A stretch of 42,459 nucleotides of DNA, taken from NCBI RefSeq assembly GCF_000380065.1, contig NZ_KB904367.1, positions 1 through 42,459 of the forward strand, read 5' to 3'. This DNA comes from Streptococcus massiliensis DSM 18628 (GTDB lineage Bacteria > Bacillota > Bacilli > Lactobacillales > Streptococcaceae). The translations under genes and the position numbers were made by a program. The notes beneath the pieces were generated by a model. That model had not been told where the DNA came from. It ran no database searches and worked only from the letters and a program-made list of their open reading frames with translations. This document shows positions 15,879-23,728 of this stretch, one piece after another (the stretch's first letter is position 1; each line of letters opens with the position of its first letter).

Positions 15879-17270
15879 ATGAATATTTTTAGAAAAAAAG
15901 AAAGCGGACATGAGCGGACAGGCATGCGGCGTCATCTGCGGCTTATGGACTTGATTTTGCTGGGGATTGGCTCTATGGTTGGAACAGGAATCTTCACTAT
16001 TACAGGAATTGGGGCGGCAACTTATGCGGGTCCAGCTCTGACGATTTCCATTGTAATTGCGGCTATCTGCGTGACCATTTCGGCTCTTTTTTATGCCGAA
16101 TTTGCTTCGCGCGTGCCAACCAACGGTGGTGCTTATGGCTATCTTTACGTCATCTTGGGCGAATTTCCTGCTTGGATAGCGGGCTGGCTGACCATTATGG
16201 AATTTTTGACTGCTGTTTCCAGTGTGGCTTCGGGCTGGGGCTCCTATTTAAAAGGGCTTTTGGAAAATTGGGGCATTCGCCTTCCGACCGCACTCAACGG
16301 CACTTTCAACCCAGCAGCAGGGACCTATATTGACTTGCTGCCGGTCTTGGTTTTGGTTTTTGTCACAGGCCTTGTTCTGCTCAATTCTAAGGCGGCTTTG
16401 CGCTTCAACTCAGCCTTGGTCGTCCTCAAATTCTCAGCCTTGGCACTCTTTATCGTCGCAGGTCTCTTTTTCATCAAACCTGAAAATTGGTCCAACTTCG
16501 CGCCTTTTGGCTTTGGACAAATCTACGGCGGCAAAACCGGTATTATGGCTGGCGCTTCCATTATGTTCTTTGCCTTTCTTGGTTTTGAGTCTATTTCTCT
16601 GGCGGTCGATGAGGTCAAGGAACCGCAAAGGAATGTTCCGCGCGGGATTGCCCTGTCGCTCAGCATTGTGACGGTGCTTTATGTGGTGGTGACCTTGATT
16701 TTGACGGGTATGGTGCATTATACCAAGCTAAATGTACCGGACGCAGTTGCCTTTGCTCTGCGTAGCGTCGGTCTGTCTTGGGCGGGGAATTACGTGTCTG
16801 TGGTCGCGATTTTGACCTTGATTACGGTTTGTATTGCCATGACCTACGCCCTGTCGCGCATGGTCTACAGTATCAGTCGCGACGGACTCTTGCCGCGACA
16901 ATTTAGCAACTTGACCCAAACGAGCAAGGTTCCTAAAAATGCCACGATTTTGGTAGGAATTTTTGCAGCTATCTGCGCGGGCGTCTTTCCCTTAGCAACG
17001 ATTGCTTCCTTCCTCAATATCTGTACGCTGGCTTACCTGATTTTGTTGGCTTACGCCATTATTAAATTGCGCAAGGAACAGGGAGCACCAAAAGAGGGCG
17101 AGTTCAAGACGCCGCTGATGCCCATTCTACCAATCTTGTCCATTGTGATTTGCCTGTCCTTTATGACCCAGTATGAGCTAGTCACTTGGCTTGCTTTCGG
17201 GCTTGCCCTAATCGTCGGTATCATCATCTACGCCCTTTACGGCTACCGTCATTCCGGAGTTGGGGAGTAG
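15879..17270 (+). CDS. APC-superfamily amino-acid permease (CAT/YfnA type)
   Basis: A 463-residue transporter with about 12 membrane helices. The first helix carries the APC signature GIGSMVGTGIFTITG, followed by the FYAEFASRVPTNGGAYGY motif at the end of helix 3. The charged N-terminus (MNIFRKKESGHERTGMRR) is typical of CAT-like permeases such as YfnA and lactococcal BcaP, which import branched-chain or cationic amino acids with protons. The exact substrate cannot be assigned. It appears monocistronic, with a terminator at 17309. Codon use is slightly GC-richer than that of the flanking genes. Confidence 0.85.
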   Translation: MNIFRKKESGHERTGMRRHLRLMDLILLGIGSMVGTGIFTITGIGAATYAGPALTISIVIAAICVTISALFYAEFASRVPTNGGAYGYLYVILGEFPAWIAGWLTIMEFLTAVSSVASGWGSYLKGLLENWGIRLPTALNGTFNPAAGTYIDLLPVLVLVFVTGLVLLNSKAALRFNSALVVLKFSALALFIVAGLFFIKPENWSNFAPFGFGQIYGGKTGIMAGASIMFFAFLGFESISLAVDEVKEPQRNVPRGIALSLSIVTVLYVVVTLILTGMVHYTKLNVPDAVAFALRSVGLSWAGNYVSVVAILTLITVCIAMTYALSRMVYSISRDGLLPRQFSNLTQTSKVPKNATILVGIFAAICAGVFPLATIASFLNICTLAYLILLAYAIIKLRKEQGAPKEGEFKTPLMPILPILSIVICLSFMTQYELVTWLAFGLALIVGIIIYALYGYRHSGVGE

Positions 17271-17274
17271 CTAA

Positions 17275-17293
17275 TCTTACAAAATTGTAAGAA
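17275..17293. promoter_or_regulatory. BceR-type operator 2 (before the 17374 gene)
   Basis: TCTTACA-AAAT-TGTAAGA followed by A, identical over 19 bp to 9928-9946. A half-site TGTAAGA recurs 20 bp downstream (17306-17312). TATAAT (17344-17349) lies 50 bp after the operator, with no -35 box. Confidence 0.7.
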
Positions 17294-17308
17294 ATAATTA
17301 AAAAATGT

Positions 17309-17341
17309 AAGATAGAGCTAAGGAAATTAGTTCTATCTTTT
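17309..17341 (+). terminator. Hairpin after the amino-acid permease gene
   Basis: AAGATAGAGCTA pairs with TAGTTCTATCTT (one G-U), then a T run. As at operator 1, this hairpin lies between the operator and the -10 box. Confidence 0.7.
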
Positions 17342-17343
17342 GA

Positions 17344-17349
17344 TATAAT
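17344..17349 (+). promoter_or_regulatory. -10 box of the 17374 gene
   Basis: Consensus TATAAT, with no -35 hexamer 16-18 bp upstream, as expected for an activator-dependent promoter. Confidence 0.6.
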
Positions 17350-17373
17350 CGAATAAAAAATGGAGGTTTGAAA

Positions 17374-17853
17374 ATGAAGAAAGTGTTTTTAGGGTATCTG
17401 GGAGCGCTGGTTTTATTGTTGTTAATGGCTGGGGCAGCATTGTTTTATTTCGGTCCAAATTATAACATTTACCTGCTTCCTCCAAGTCCGCAGCAATATG
17501 TTAAATCTGCACTTGGCAAAATGAGTTTTGGACTGTATGCAGGAAAAGAGTGGGAAGAAGAAAGTAAAAAAGCATTAGAGGAAGTAAAAATCGCAAAAAA
17601 CTATGAAGAAACTTATCCTGTACTAAAAAGAATGGCGGAGTTAGCAGGAGGCAAACATTCCTATTTTTATAGTCCAAAAGATAACAGACTCATTCGTCGT
17701 TTGTTACCCAAAGGAGGCAAAGATGCAACTCTACAACAAGTCGCATTCATTGAAAATTGGATGAACAACTATCCAAAGAAAATACTAGATCACATATCTC
17801 TTAGAGAGTTTTTAGACGCTGGCCAACTTGGACTTAAAGTTTGGATTTTTTAA
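17374..17853 (+). CDS. Membrane-anchored protein resembling an S41-peptidase N-terminal region
   Basis: A 159-residue protein with one N-terminal membrane helix (about 4-24) and an outer domain. The segment after the helix (LLPPSPQQYVKSALGKMSFGLY, then AKNYEETYPVLKRMAELAGGKHS) recalls the N-terminal region of S41 (C-terminal-processing) peptidases of lactic acid bacteria. The PDZ and Ser/Lys catalytic parts are absent, and no continuation is seen before the next promoter at 17874. It is therefore either a truncated peptidase or a stand-alone accessory protein. I use ATG 17374; the TTG at 17368 is too close to GGAGG (17362-17366). Operator 2 suggests control by the BceR-like regulator. Confidence 0.6.
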   Translation: MKKVFLGYLGALVLLLLMAGAALFYFGPNYNIYLLPPSPQQYVKSALGKMSFGLYAGKEWEEESKKALEEVKIAKNYEETYPVLKRMAELAGGKHSYFYSPKDNRLIRRLLPKGGKDATLQQVAFIENWMNNYPKKILDHISLREFLDAGQLGLKVWIF

Positions 17854-17873
17854 AATTAATTTTTAAAAATATA

Positions 17874-17902
17874 TTGACCATATTTATATTTTTTGTTATA
17901 AT
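17874..17902 (+). promoter_or_regulatory. Sigma-A promoter of the PTS operon
   Basis: TTGACC (17874-17879), 17 bp, TATAAT (17897-17902): near consensus. Confidence 0.85.
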
Positions 17903-17919
17903 GAAAGTACAAATTAAAT

Positions 17920-17948
17920 AGAAGTGTAACTATTCAATTAGGCATTAT
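17920..17948 (+). promoter_or_regulatory. Ribonucleic antiterminator (RAT) site
   Basis: The leader stretch around TGTAACT...ATTAGGCA resembles the LicT/SacT-type RAT (TGTTACT...AGGCA). Its 3' end overlaps the 5' arm of the terminator at 17941, the arrangement needed for antitermination. Confidence 0.6.
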
Positions 17949-17984
17949 TATCCAGACGACAGAGGGATAATAGTGCCATTTTTT
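17941..17984 (+). terminator. Leader terminator of the PTS operon (controlled by antitermination)
   Basis: GGCATTATTATCC (17941-17953) pairs with GGATAATAGTGCC (17965-17977), one G-U, followed by ATTTTTTG. It lies before the first gene, so transcription should stop here unless the antiterminator binds the RAT. Confidence 0.85.
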
Positions 17985-18009
17985 GTTCCCTTTTTAGGAG
18001 AGTATAACT

Positions 18010-18837
18010 ATGAGAGTGATGCAGTCGTTGAATCAGAATGCTTTATTAGTAGAAGAAGGTAAAAAGCAGTTTGTAGTTTTAGGAAAAGGAATTGGTTTTG
18101 GGAAGAAAAAGGGAGAAATTATTTCGGAAGTTCAAGGATTAAGGTACTATGAGATTACCGAAAATAACCCTAAAAATATCTTAGAGTCCATATCAGAAAA
18201 GAATTTAGAGATTGCAGAAGAAATTGCAGAAGTTACAGCTAAAAAATTTAAAACAGTTATTAGTGCAGAATCAATTGTTTCTCTTGCAAGCCATCTCGAA
18301 TTTATTCATGACCGTCACCAAGAAGAGGCGACTTTCCAAGAGCCATTTGCCTATGAATTGAAATATCTTTACGCAGAAGAATATAACTTAGCGAAGTGGA
18401 TTATTGATTACATAAACAAAAACTACCATTTATCTCTTCCGTTAGCTGAGGTATCTTTCTTTACTTTACATTTTGTGAATATGCAGCTTGATAAGAATTC
18501 CTCGACGAATCTGTTAAAATTAAGCACGATTTTAACAGATTTGATAAATGTAGTTGAAGAAAAGTGGGGGAAGAAAATCGATAAAGAAAGTATTGATTTT
18601 TCAAGATTTATTGTCCATCTACGTTATTTTATCATGAGAAATTTTTCTGCAGTAAGAAAAGAAGAGCAACAAGCTACAATAGACGATTTTTACTCACTTG
18701 CGGAAGTTATGTATGTTGATGAGATGGAAACACTAAGTTGCATTAATAAGGAATTATCAAATAAACATGATATTTGTTTAAGTAAACCGGAAAATTTTTA
18801 TTTGTTACTTCATTTAATTCGTTTAAAGAATTGTTAG
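18010..18837 (+). CDS. BglG/LicT-family transcription antiterminator
   Basis: A 275-residue RNA-binding antiterminator with an N-terminal CAT RNA-binding domain (1-56: LNQNALLVEEGKKQFVVLGKGIGFGKKKG), PRD1 (about 70-170, His in SHLEFIHDRH and LHFVNMQ) and PRD2 (about 175-275). The PTS phosphorylates PRD histidines, so the protein opens the leader terminator only when sugar is being imported. It is the first gene of the operon whose leader carries the RAT/terminator at 17920-17984, so it controls its own operon. AGGAG lies 9 nt before the ATG. Confidence 0.92.
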   Translation: MRVMQSLNQNALLVEEGKKQFVVLGKGIGFGKKKGEIISEVQGLRYYEITENNPKNILESISEKNLEIAEEIAEVTAKKFKTVISAESIVSLASHLEFIHDRHQEEATFQEPFAYELKYLYAEEYNLAKWIIDYINKNYHLSLPLAEVSFFTLHFVNMQLDKNSSTNLLKLSTILTDLINVVEEKWGKKIDKESIDFSRFIVHLRYFIMRNFSAVRKEEQQATIDDFYSLAEVMYVDEMETLSCINKELSNKHDICLSKPENFYLLLHLIRLKNC

Positions 18838-18847
18838 GGAGATTATT

Positions 18848-19315
18848 ATGGTTGATTTGAGTAGTATGTTTAACAAAGATTTGGTTTTTACAGATATTAA
18901 AGCAGATGACAAATTTGATTTTTTTAGAATCGCATCTGAAAAATTAGTTTCTCTAGATTATATTGAAAATAGTTTTGAGCACGCGCTTATAGAAAGAGAA
19001 AAAGAATATCCTACAGGTCTAAATTTAGGTGACTTTGGGATTGCAATACCTCATACAGATTCGATTCACGTCAAAAAACAATTTATCAGTGTATTTAAGA
19101 TGACGGATGCTATTAAGTTTACTCAGATGGGAACTGACGATGAGGAGGTAGAGGCTAAATATATCTTTGTGTTAGGGATAAAAGATCCAAAATCACAGGT
19201 AGCTTATTTAGCTTCTCTTATCTCATTGTTAACCAACCAACAATTTTTAGATGCCTTATCTCAAGCTCATACTAAAGGAGGAATAAAAGAAATTTTAAGT
19301 CGGACGTTCGATTAA
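18848..19315 (+). CDS. PTS EIIA component (fructose/mannitol/galactitol-type domain)
   Basis: A 155-residue EIIA of the PTS_EIIA_2 fold. The phosphorylated histidine is H69 in GIAIPHTDS. It passes phosphate from HPr to the EIIB encoded next. It has all parts of a free-standing galactitol-type EIIA. The gene starts 11 nt after the antiterminator stop with a GGGAG site. Substrate unknown. Confidence 0.88.
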   Translation: MVDLSSMFNKDLVFTDIKADDKFDFFRIASEKLVSLDYIENSFEHALIEREKEYPTGLNLGDFGIAIPHTDSIHVKKQFISVFKMTDAIKFTQMGTDDEEVEAKYIFVLGIKDPKSQVAYLASLISLLTNQQFLDALSQAHTKGGIKEILSRTFD

Positions 19316-19370
19316 AGCTAGTTTTAATCGGATTGCAAATAAGTTTCCATGGTTTTTCAAGGAGGTCTTT

Positions 19371-19655
19371 ATGAAAAATATTTTATTAGCTTGTGGCTCA
19401 GGTATTGCAACTTCAACTGTGGTACACAGTAAAATTGCCACTATCTTAGACGATAAAGGCTATAGGGGAAAATATAAGATTACTCAATGCAAGGTATCTG
19501 AGGCCCCTGCGAAGTCAGCTAATTTCGACTTTTTGATTGCAACTACTATGCCACCTAAAGGATTAGAGTGTGAGTTTGTGTCAGGTGTCTGTTTCTTAAC
19601 AGGAGTTAACACGCAAGCTTCCATTGATCGTATTGTAGAGCTTATGGAAAAATAG
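19371..19655 (+). CDS. PTS EIIB component, galactitol type
   Basis: A 94-residue EIIB of the lactose/galactitol superfamily. The phosphocysteine is C8 in ILLACGSGIATSTVV. It takes phosphate from EIIA and gives it to the sugar bound in EIIC. An AAGGAGG site precedes the ATG. The 55-nt gap before this gene holds no clear promoter. Confidence 0.88.
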   Translation: MKNILLACGSGIATSTVVHSKIATILDDKGYRGKYKITQCKVSEAPAKSANFDFLIATTMPPKGLECEFVSGVCFLTGVNTQASIDRIVELMEK

Positions 19656-19665
19656 GAGAAGGATT

Positions 19666-21030
19666 ATGAAAGGTTTACTTGATGTCTTCCAGTTTATTCA
19701 AGGATTGGGAGTAAGTGTGGTGATGCCTATTGTAATTTTTATATTAGGCTGTGCTTTTAAAACAGGGATTGGGAAAAGTCTTCGTGCAGGTCTTACTGTA
19801 GGGGTTGGTTTTATTGGTTTAAACCTAGTTATTAACTCACTACTTGGAGTGAGTCTGTCTCCTGCTGTACAAGAAATGGTAAAACGTTTTGGCTTATCTC
19901 TATCAACGATTGATGTAGGATGGCCAGCGTCCGCTGCGATTGCGATGGGATCAACAGTAGGGCTTATTATCATACCGTTAGGTATTGTCATTAATATGGT
20001 CATGCTCCTTACTAATACAACACAGACTGTAGATGTGGATATCTGGGACTACTGGCACTTTGCATTTACAGGAGCCTTGGTTGCGATTCTAACTAATAAT
20101 GTTGTTATTGGTGTGATTGCCGCAACCATTAACATGGTTATTGTAATGGTGTTAGGTGATATTACTGCACCGGAAGTTGAAAAATCCTTGTCCTTACCTG
20201 GTGTTTCACTCCCTCACGGTTTTACAACTGCATATGCACCTATTGCCTTGGTTATCAATTCTATTATCGATAAGATTCCTGGAATCAATAAGATTGATAT
20301 CAACATGGATACTGTTCAACGTCGTTTCGGTGTGTTTGGAGAGCCAATCTTAGTAGGTACTCTTCTTGGTTTCGTTATAGGAGTTTTAGCTGGTTATGAT
20401 TTTAAAGGAATTCTAACTTTGGGAGTTTCTTTGGGAGCTGTTCTGGTATTAATTCCTAAGATGGCGGCCCTTCTGATGGAAGGGTTGATTCCAATCAGTG
20501 ATGCTGCGAGTGAATTTATTCAAGTGAAATTCAAGAATCGCGGTAAGATCTACATTGGACTTGATTCTGCAGTAGGTGTTGGTCACCCTGTAACTCTTGC
20601 GATCTCATTTGTGCTTGTACCATTGTTGATTTTCTTAGCTGTAGTATTACCAGGAAATACTGTACTTCCATTTGCGGATCTTGCGGTTATTCCATGGATG
20701 TTTGTACTTATTACCCCAATTGTAAAAGAAAATGGATTTAGAGGTTTGATTGTTGGTTTGGTTGTCCTTGTGTGTGGTCTTTATATTGCAACTGACTTGG
20801 CACCGTTAATTACAACAGCAGCTAAAAACGTCAATTTTGAAATGCCTGCAGGTGCGAATATGATTTCTTCTATTTGTGACGGTGCAAACCCTCTAACTTG
20901 GATTCTTGTTCGTCTAAGCGGGCTTGGTTATGTAGGAACTGCTGTAGGTAGTGCTTTTGCGGTTGTACTTGCACTTTGGAACAGAAATCGTATTAAGAAA
21001 GAAGCTGCTTTGATGCATGCTGGTGAATAA
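19666..21030 (+). CDS. PTS EIIC component, galactitol (GatC) family
   Basis: A 454-residue membrane permease with about 10-12 helices, of normal length for the GatC/SgcC family. Conserved features include the GVGFIGLNLVIN segment and the TTAYAPIALVIN segment. It imports and phosphorylates a sugar or polyol. Family membership does not fix the substrate: relatives carry galactitol, D-arabitol or other pentitols and ketoses. Absence of a polyol-phosphate dehydrogenase in the operon argues for a substrate that enters as a ketose phosphate, or for a dehydrogenase elsewhere. Confidence 0.88.
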   Translation: MKGLLDVFQFIQGLGVSVVMPIVIFILGCAFKTGIGKSLRAGLTVGVGFIGLNLVINSLLGVSLSPAVQEMVKRFGLSLSTIDVGWPASAAIAMGSTVGLIIIPLGIVINMVMLLTNTTQTVDVDIWDYWHFAFTGALVAILTNNVVIGVIAATINMVIVMVLGDITAPEVEKSLSLPGVSLPHGFTTAYAPIALVINSIIDKIPGINKIDINMDTVQRRFGVFGEPILVGTLLGFVIGVLAGYDFKGILTLGVSLGAVLVLIPKMAALLMEGLIPISDAASEFIQVKFKNRGKIYIGLDSAVGVGHPVTLAISFVLVPLLIFLAVVLPGNTVLPFADLAVIPWMFVLITPIVKENGFRGLIVGLVVLVCGLYIATDLAPLITTAAKNVNFEMPAGANMISSICDGANPLTWILVRLSGLGYVGTAVGSAFAVVLALWNRNRIKKEAALMHAGE

Positions 21031-21049
21031 TAGAAAGCGGGGGAACAAA

Positions 21050-21538
21050 ATGGTTTATGTTCATAATAAGTTTAGCTACTTTGTCAGTGTGGTTTTAACA
21101 GGAATCTTCACTGTCTTAATTGTGGCTTGGTCATTCTTTATGGTTAGCCAAAACGTTCTCCCACAGTTATTCTTGTTTATTGCTTTTATAGCGGGGTATA
21201 ACGTTTGGAACACCTTTGTGTCTCAAGTCAATATTAAAGAAATTAAACTAGATGGTAATAGACTTGAGATTAAAACCTTGTCTAAAACTCATGAAGTTAA
21301 AGTAGATGAGTGTGAGAGTTTTAAAATTCGAGAGTTCCCATCAGCTGGGAAAATGTATATCAGAATAAAGGGGACAAAGTCACGACGTTTTTGGATTGAT
21401 ACAAAATATTTCAATGATTCTAAGACATTATTTAGAGAACTTTTGAATATTGAATTTGAGAAACACCCGAATAGCTTAAAAGCACGCGCAAGAAAAGTAA
21501 ATACTGAGTACAACAAGATTACAAAAAAGAAAGTGTGA
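21050..21538 (+). CDS. Two-TM protein with C-terminal PH-like domain, function unknown
   Basis: A 162-residue protein with two membrane helices (about 9-31 and 37-54) forming a hairpin and a cytoplasmic domain of about 105 residues. The soluble part alternates short beta strands (IKEIKLDGNRLEIKTL, THEVKVDECESFKIREF, MYIRIKGTKSRRFWI) and ends in a helix, a pattern like bacterial PH (YcxB-like) domains; this is an inference. I start at ATG 21050 after the purine-rich GCGGGGG; an upstream ATG at 21017 lies within EIIC. It is in the middle of the operon, with 4 nt to the aldolase gene, so it is probably needed for the same pathway. Confidence 0.7.
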   Translation: MVYVHNKFSYFVSVVLTGIFTVLIVAWSFFMVSQNVLPQLFLFIAFIAGYNVWNTFVSQVNIKEIKLDGNRLEIKTLSKTHEVKVDECESFKIREFPSAGKMYIRIKGTKSRRFWIDTKYFNDSKTLFRELLNIEFEKHPNSLKARARKVNTEYNKITKKKV

Positions 21539-21542
21539 TGAC

Positions 21543-22184
21543 ATGTACGAGGATTTAAAAGCGAAAATCATTGATTATGGAAAGAAATTAGATCGCTATG
21601 GGTTGATTGCCCTATCTGGTGGGAATATATCATGTAGATTAGGAAATGATTTGTTTTTGGTAACACCAAGTGGAATGGTCTATGAAGAACTTGTTCCAAG
21701 TGATATCTGTCTGGTAAATAAAGATGGACAAGTAGTTGAAGGTCAAAGAAAACCAAGTGTAGATACAGAAGCACTTCTCTATATTTATAATCATTTATCT
21801 GAAGTAAACGCAGTAATTCATACACACCAACCTTATGCGACAGCACTTGGTTTAATATCGAATCGTATTGATTGTGATTTAACAACACTAGCAAATACTG
21901 CAAAAGGTCATGTAAATGTAGCACCGTATGCATCTGCGGCTTCAATTGATATGGGAATTTCGGCTGTAGATCATCTTGATGGAAAACTAGCAGTTGTTCT
22001 AAAAAACCATGGTGTTCTAACCGTTGGAAAAGACTTGAAAGAAGCATTTTACGCAGCGGTTTATTTGGAAGAAGCATCAAAAACAATTGCTGTCGCAAGA
22101 TCTCTAAATACAGATATTGCAAAGTTATCTGAAGAACAGATTCAAAAGGCAGTTGAAGTATTTACGCATTATGGCCAGAAGTAG
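21543..22184 (+). CDS. Class II aldolase (L-fuculose-phosphate aldolase-like)
   Basis: A 213-residue zinc aldolase of the FucA/AraD/adducin family. Zinc ligands can be placed by family pattern at H93 and H95 (VIHTHQPYA) and H156 (LKNHGVLTVG), with the catalytic Glu at E76 (VDTEALL). The phosphate-binding GGNIS (26-30) and TPSG (41-44) motifs are present. FucA-type enzymes cleave a ketose 1-phosphate to dihydroxyacetone phosphate and an aldehyde; AraD-type members are epimerases, so cleavage is an inference. The neighbouring isomerase of the TIM type fits dihydroxyacetone phosphate as product. Confidence 0.85.
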   Translation: MYEDLKAKIIDYGKKLDRYGLIALSGGNISCRLGNDLFLVTPSGMVYEELVPSDICLVNKDGQVVEGQRKPSVDTEALLYIYNHLSEVNAVIHTHQPYATALGLISNRIDCDLTTLANTAKGHVNVAPYASAASIDMGISAVDHLDGKLAVVLKNHGVLTVGKDLKEAFYAAVYLEEASKTIAVARSLNTDIAKLSEEQIQKAVEVFTHYGQK

Positions 22185-22195
22185 GAGAAGGGGAC

Positions 22196-23026
22196 ATGTT
22201 AGTTACATCAAAAGAATTATTACAGTATGCAAAAAAACATCATTTTGCAGTTCCTGCCACAAACTTTGTTAATCTGGAGTCTGCACGCGCTTATGTGAAG
22301 ACAGCGGAAAAGCTAGGTCTTCCTTTAATTTTAGCTTTCGCTCAAGCTCATATGGACATGATTAGTCTTGAAGAAGCTGCTTTAATTGGGAAATACTATG
22401 CTGAAAACTCAAGTACATCGGTGATTCTTCACTTAGATCATGGACAGGATTTCGATACGATTGAAAAAGCGATTCAACTAGGATTTAATTCTGTCATGAT
22501 TGACGCATCGACTATGCCTTTTGAAGAGAATATTAGCTTAACAAAAAGAGTTGTTGAAATGGCTCATTCTTATGGGGTAGATGTTGAATCTGAAATTGGT
22601 CATGTGGGTTCTGGTACAAATTATGAAAATCATGACTTGAGTGATTCTATCTATACTGAGGTGGAAGATGCGGCTCGATTCGTTAAAGAAACAAATACTG
22701 ATACTTTAGCAGTCTCAATTGGAACAGCGCATGGATTCTACCAAGGAACTCCAGTCATTAGTTTTGATCGTCTTCATGAGATTAGTAAAGAGGTAGATGT
22801 TCCTCTAGTACTTCATGGTGGTTCTTCCTCAGGAGATAACAATCTTCATCGTTGTGCAACGGAAGGAATTTCTAAGATCAATATCTTTACGGACTTTATG
22901 GTGGCTGCTGTAAATCAAGATAAGAAGGTAGAGTTAACTGCCTTTTCAAAAGAAGCAGAAAAAAATATGTCGGAAACTCTGGAACACTACTTTAATGTGT
23001 TTGCGACAAAAGAGTATAAGAGGTAA
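22196..23026 (+). CDS. Class II ketose-bisphosphate aldolase (GatY/KbaY/FbaA-like)
   Basis: A 276-residue zinc-dependent TIM-barrel aldolase. Landmarks: D81-H82 in HLDHGQD, the EIGHVGSG region (133-140), H179 in SIGTAHG, and H207 in VLHGGSS (zinc ligands and phosphate site). It is clearly related to tagatose- and fructose-1,6-bisphosphate aldolases. Ketose bisphosphates would have to be made by a kinase, and none is encoded in the operon. It is the second aldolase in the cluster, which suggests either two substrates or a two-step route. Confidence 0.85.
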   Translation: MLVTSKELLQYAKKHHFAVPATNFVNLESARAYVKTAEKLGLPLILAFAQAHMDMISLEEAALIGKYYAENSSTSVILHLDHGQDFDTIEKAIQLGFNSVMIDASTMPFEENISLTKRVVEMAHSYGVDVESEIGHVGSGTNYENHDLSDSIYTEVEDAARFVKETNTDTLAVSIGTAHGFYQGTPVISFDRLHEISKEVDVPLVLHGGSSSGDNNLHRCATEGISKINIFTDFMVAAVNQDKKVELTAFSKEAEKNMSETLEHYFNVFATKEYKR

Positions 23027-23029
23027 TCT

Positions 23030-23728
23030 ATGTCAAAAAATCATTTTTTTATCTTTAATCCAAAGTCCTATTTATATGGTAAAGAGCTAGAAGAGCTAGC
23101 GAGAACTGCAGATAAGGTCGCAAAAGAAGTAGATTTTGAAATCTATGTAACGGCTCCTTATGCGGATTTATATCGAATAAAAGAAGCAACAGAGAACATT
23201 ACTGTCTGTGCCCAACACTTGGACGGAATTAACCCAGGGAGAGGGATGGGAGCAGTGTTACCAGACTCTCTAAAAGAAGCGGGAGCAGGAGCAGTCTTTT
23301 TGAATCATGCAGAGCACCCTCTGACTCTTGCTCAACTCGTACAAGCTGTGAAACGCTCTAAAGAATTGGGGTTAACCACCATTGTCTGTGCTAACACGGT
23401 TGAAGAAGCAAAAGCGGTTGCTACCTTAGGAGTAGATATTCTTCTCTGCGAGCCAACCGAATTAATTGGTACTGGACAAGTTAGCGATGAATCTTATGTG
23501 AGAGATACGATTAATGAGATAAAATCGATTGATCCAAATGTCTTAATCATGCAAGCAGCAGGCATTAGTAATCCATTAGATGTTTATAATGTTATTTCTT
23601 TAGGAGCTGATGGGACCGGTTGTACAAGTGGAATTGTTAAAGCAGGTAATCCAAAAGAGATGTTGGTCGATATGGTGAAGGCCATGGAACTTGCGATAAA
23701 AGGAGAAAATTATGACAGCTCGTTATGA
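23030..23728 (+). CDS. Archaeal-type triosephosphate isomerase homologue
   Basis: A 232-residue TIM-barrel protein, shorter than the standard bacterial enzyme (252 residues, encoded at 40358 in this same window). Catalytic positions are kept: K12 (FNPKSY), H93 (FLNHAEHPL) and E141 (LCEPTELIGTG). The PGRGMGAVLPDS stretch and the compact length are typical of archaeal TIM. It probably interconverts dihydroxyacetone phosphate and glyceraldehyde 3-phosphate, or an analogous aldose/ketose phosphate pair formed by the aldolases. It overlaps the next gene by 17 nt. Confidence 0.8.
   Translation: MSKNHFFIFNPKSYLYGKELEELARTADKVAKEVDFEIYVTAPYADLYRIKEATENITVCAQHLDGINPGRGMGAVLPDSLKEAGAGAVFLNHAEHPLTLAQLVQAVKRSKELGLTTIVCANTVEEAKAVATLGVDILLCEPTELIGTGQVSDESYVRDTINEIKSIDPNVLIMQAAGISNPLDVYNVISLGADGTGCTSGIVKAGNPKEMLVDMVKAMELAIKGENYDSSL

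Noticed and set aside
18848-21030. Naming the PTS genes gatA, gatB, gatC with galactitol as substrate
   Set aside because: The family is galactitol-type, but the operon lacks galactitol-1-phosphate dehydrogenase and tagatose-6-phosphate kinase, so the substrate cannot be stated.
21568-22122. 184-residue minus-strand frame within the class II aldolase gene
   Set aside because: The product is rich in Leu, Gln and His with no recognisable domain, and the plus strand encodes an aldolase with all zinc ligands.
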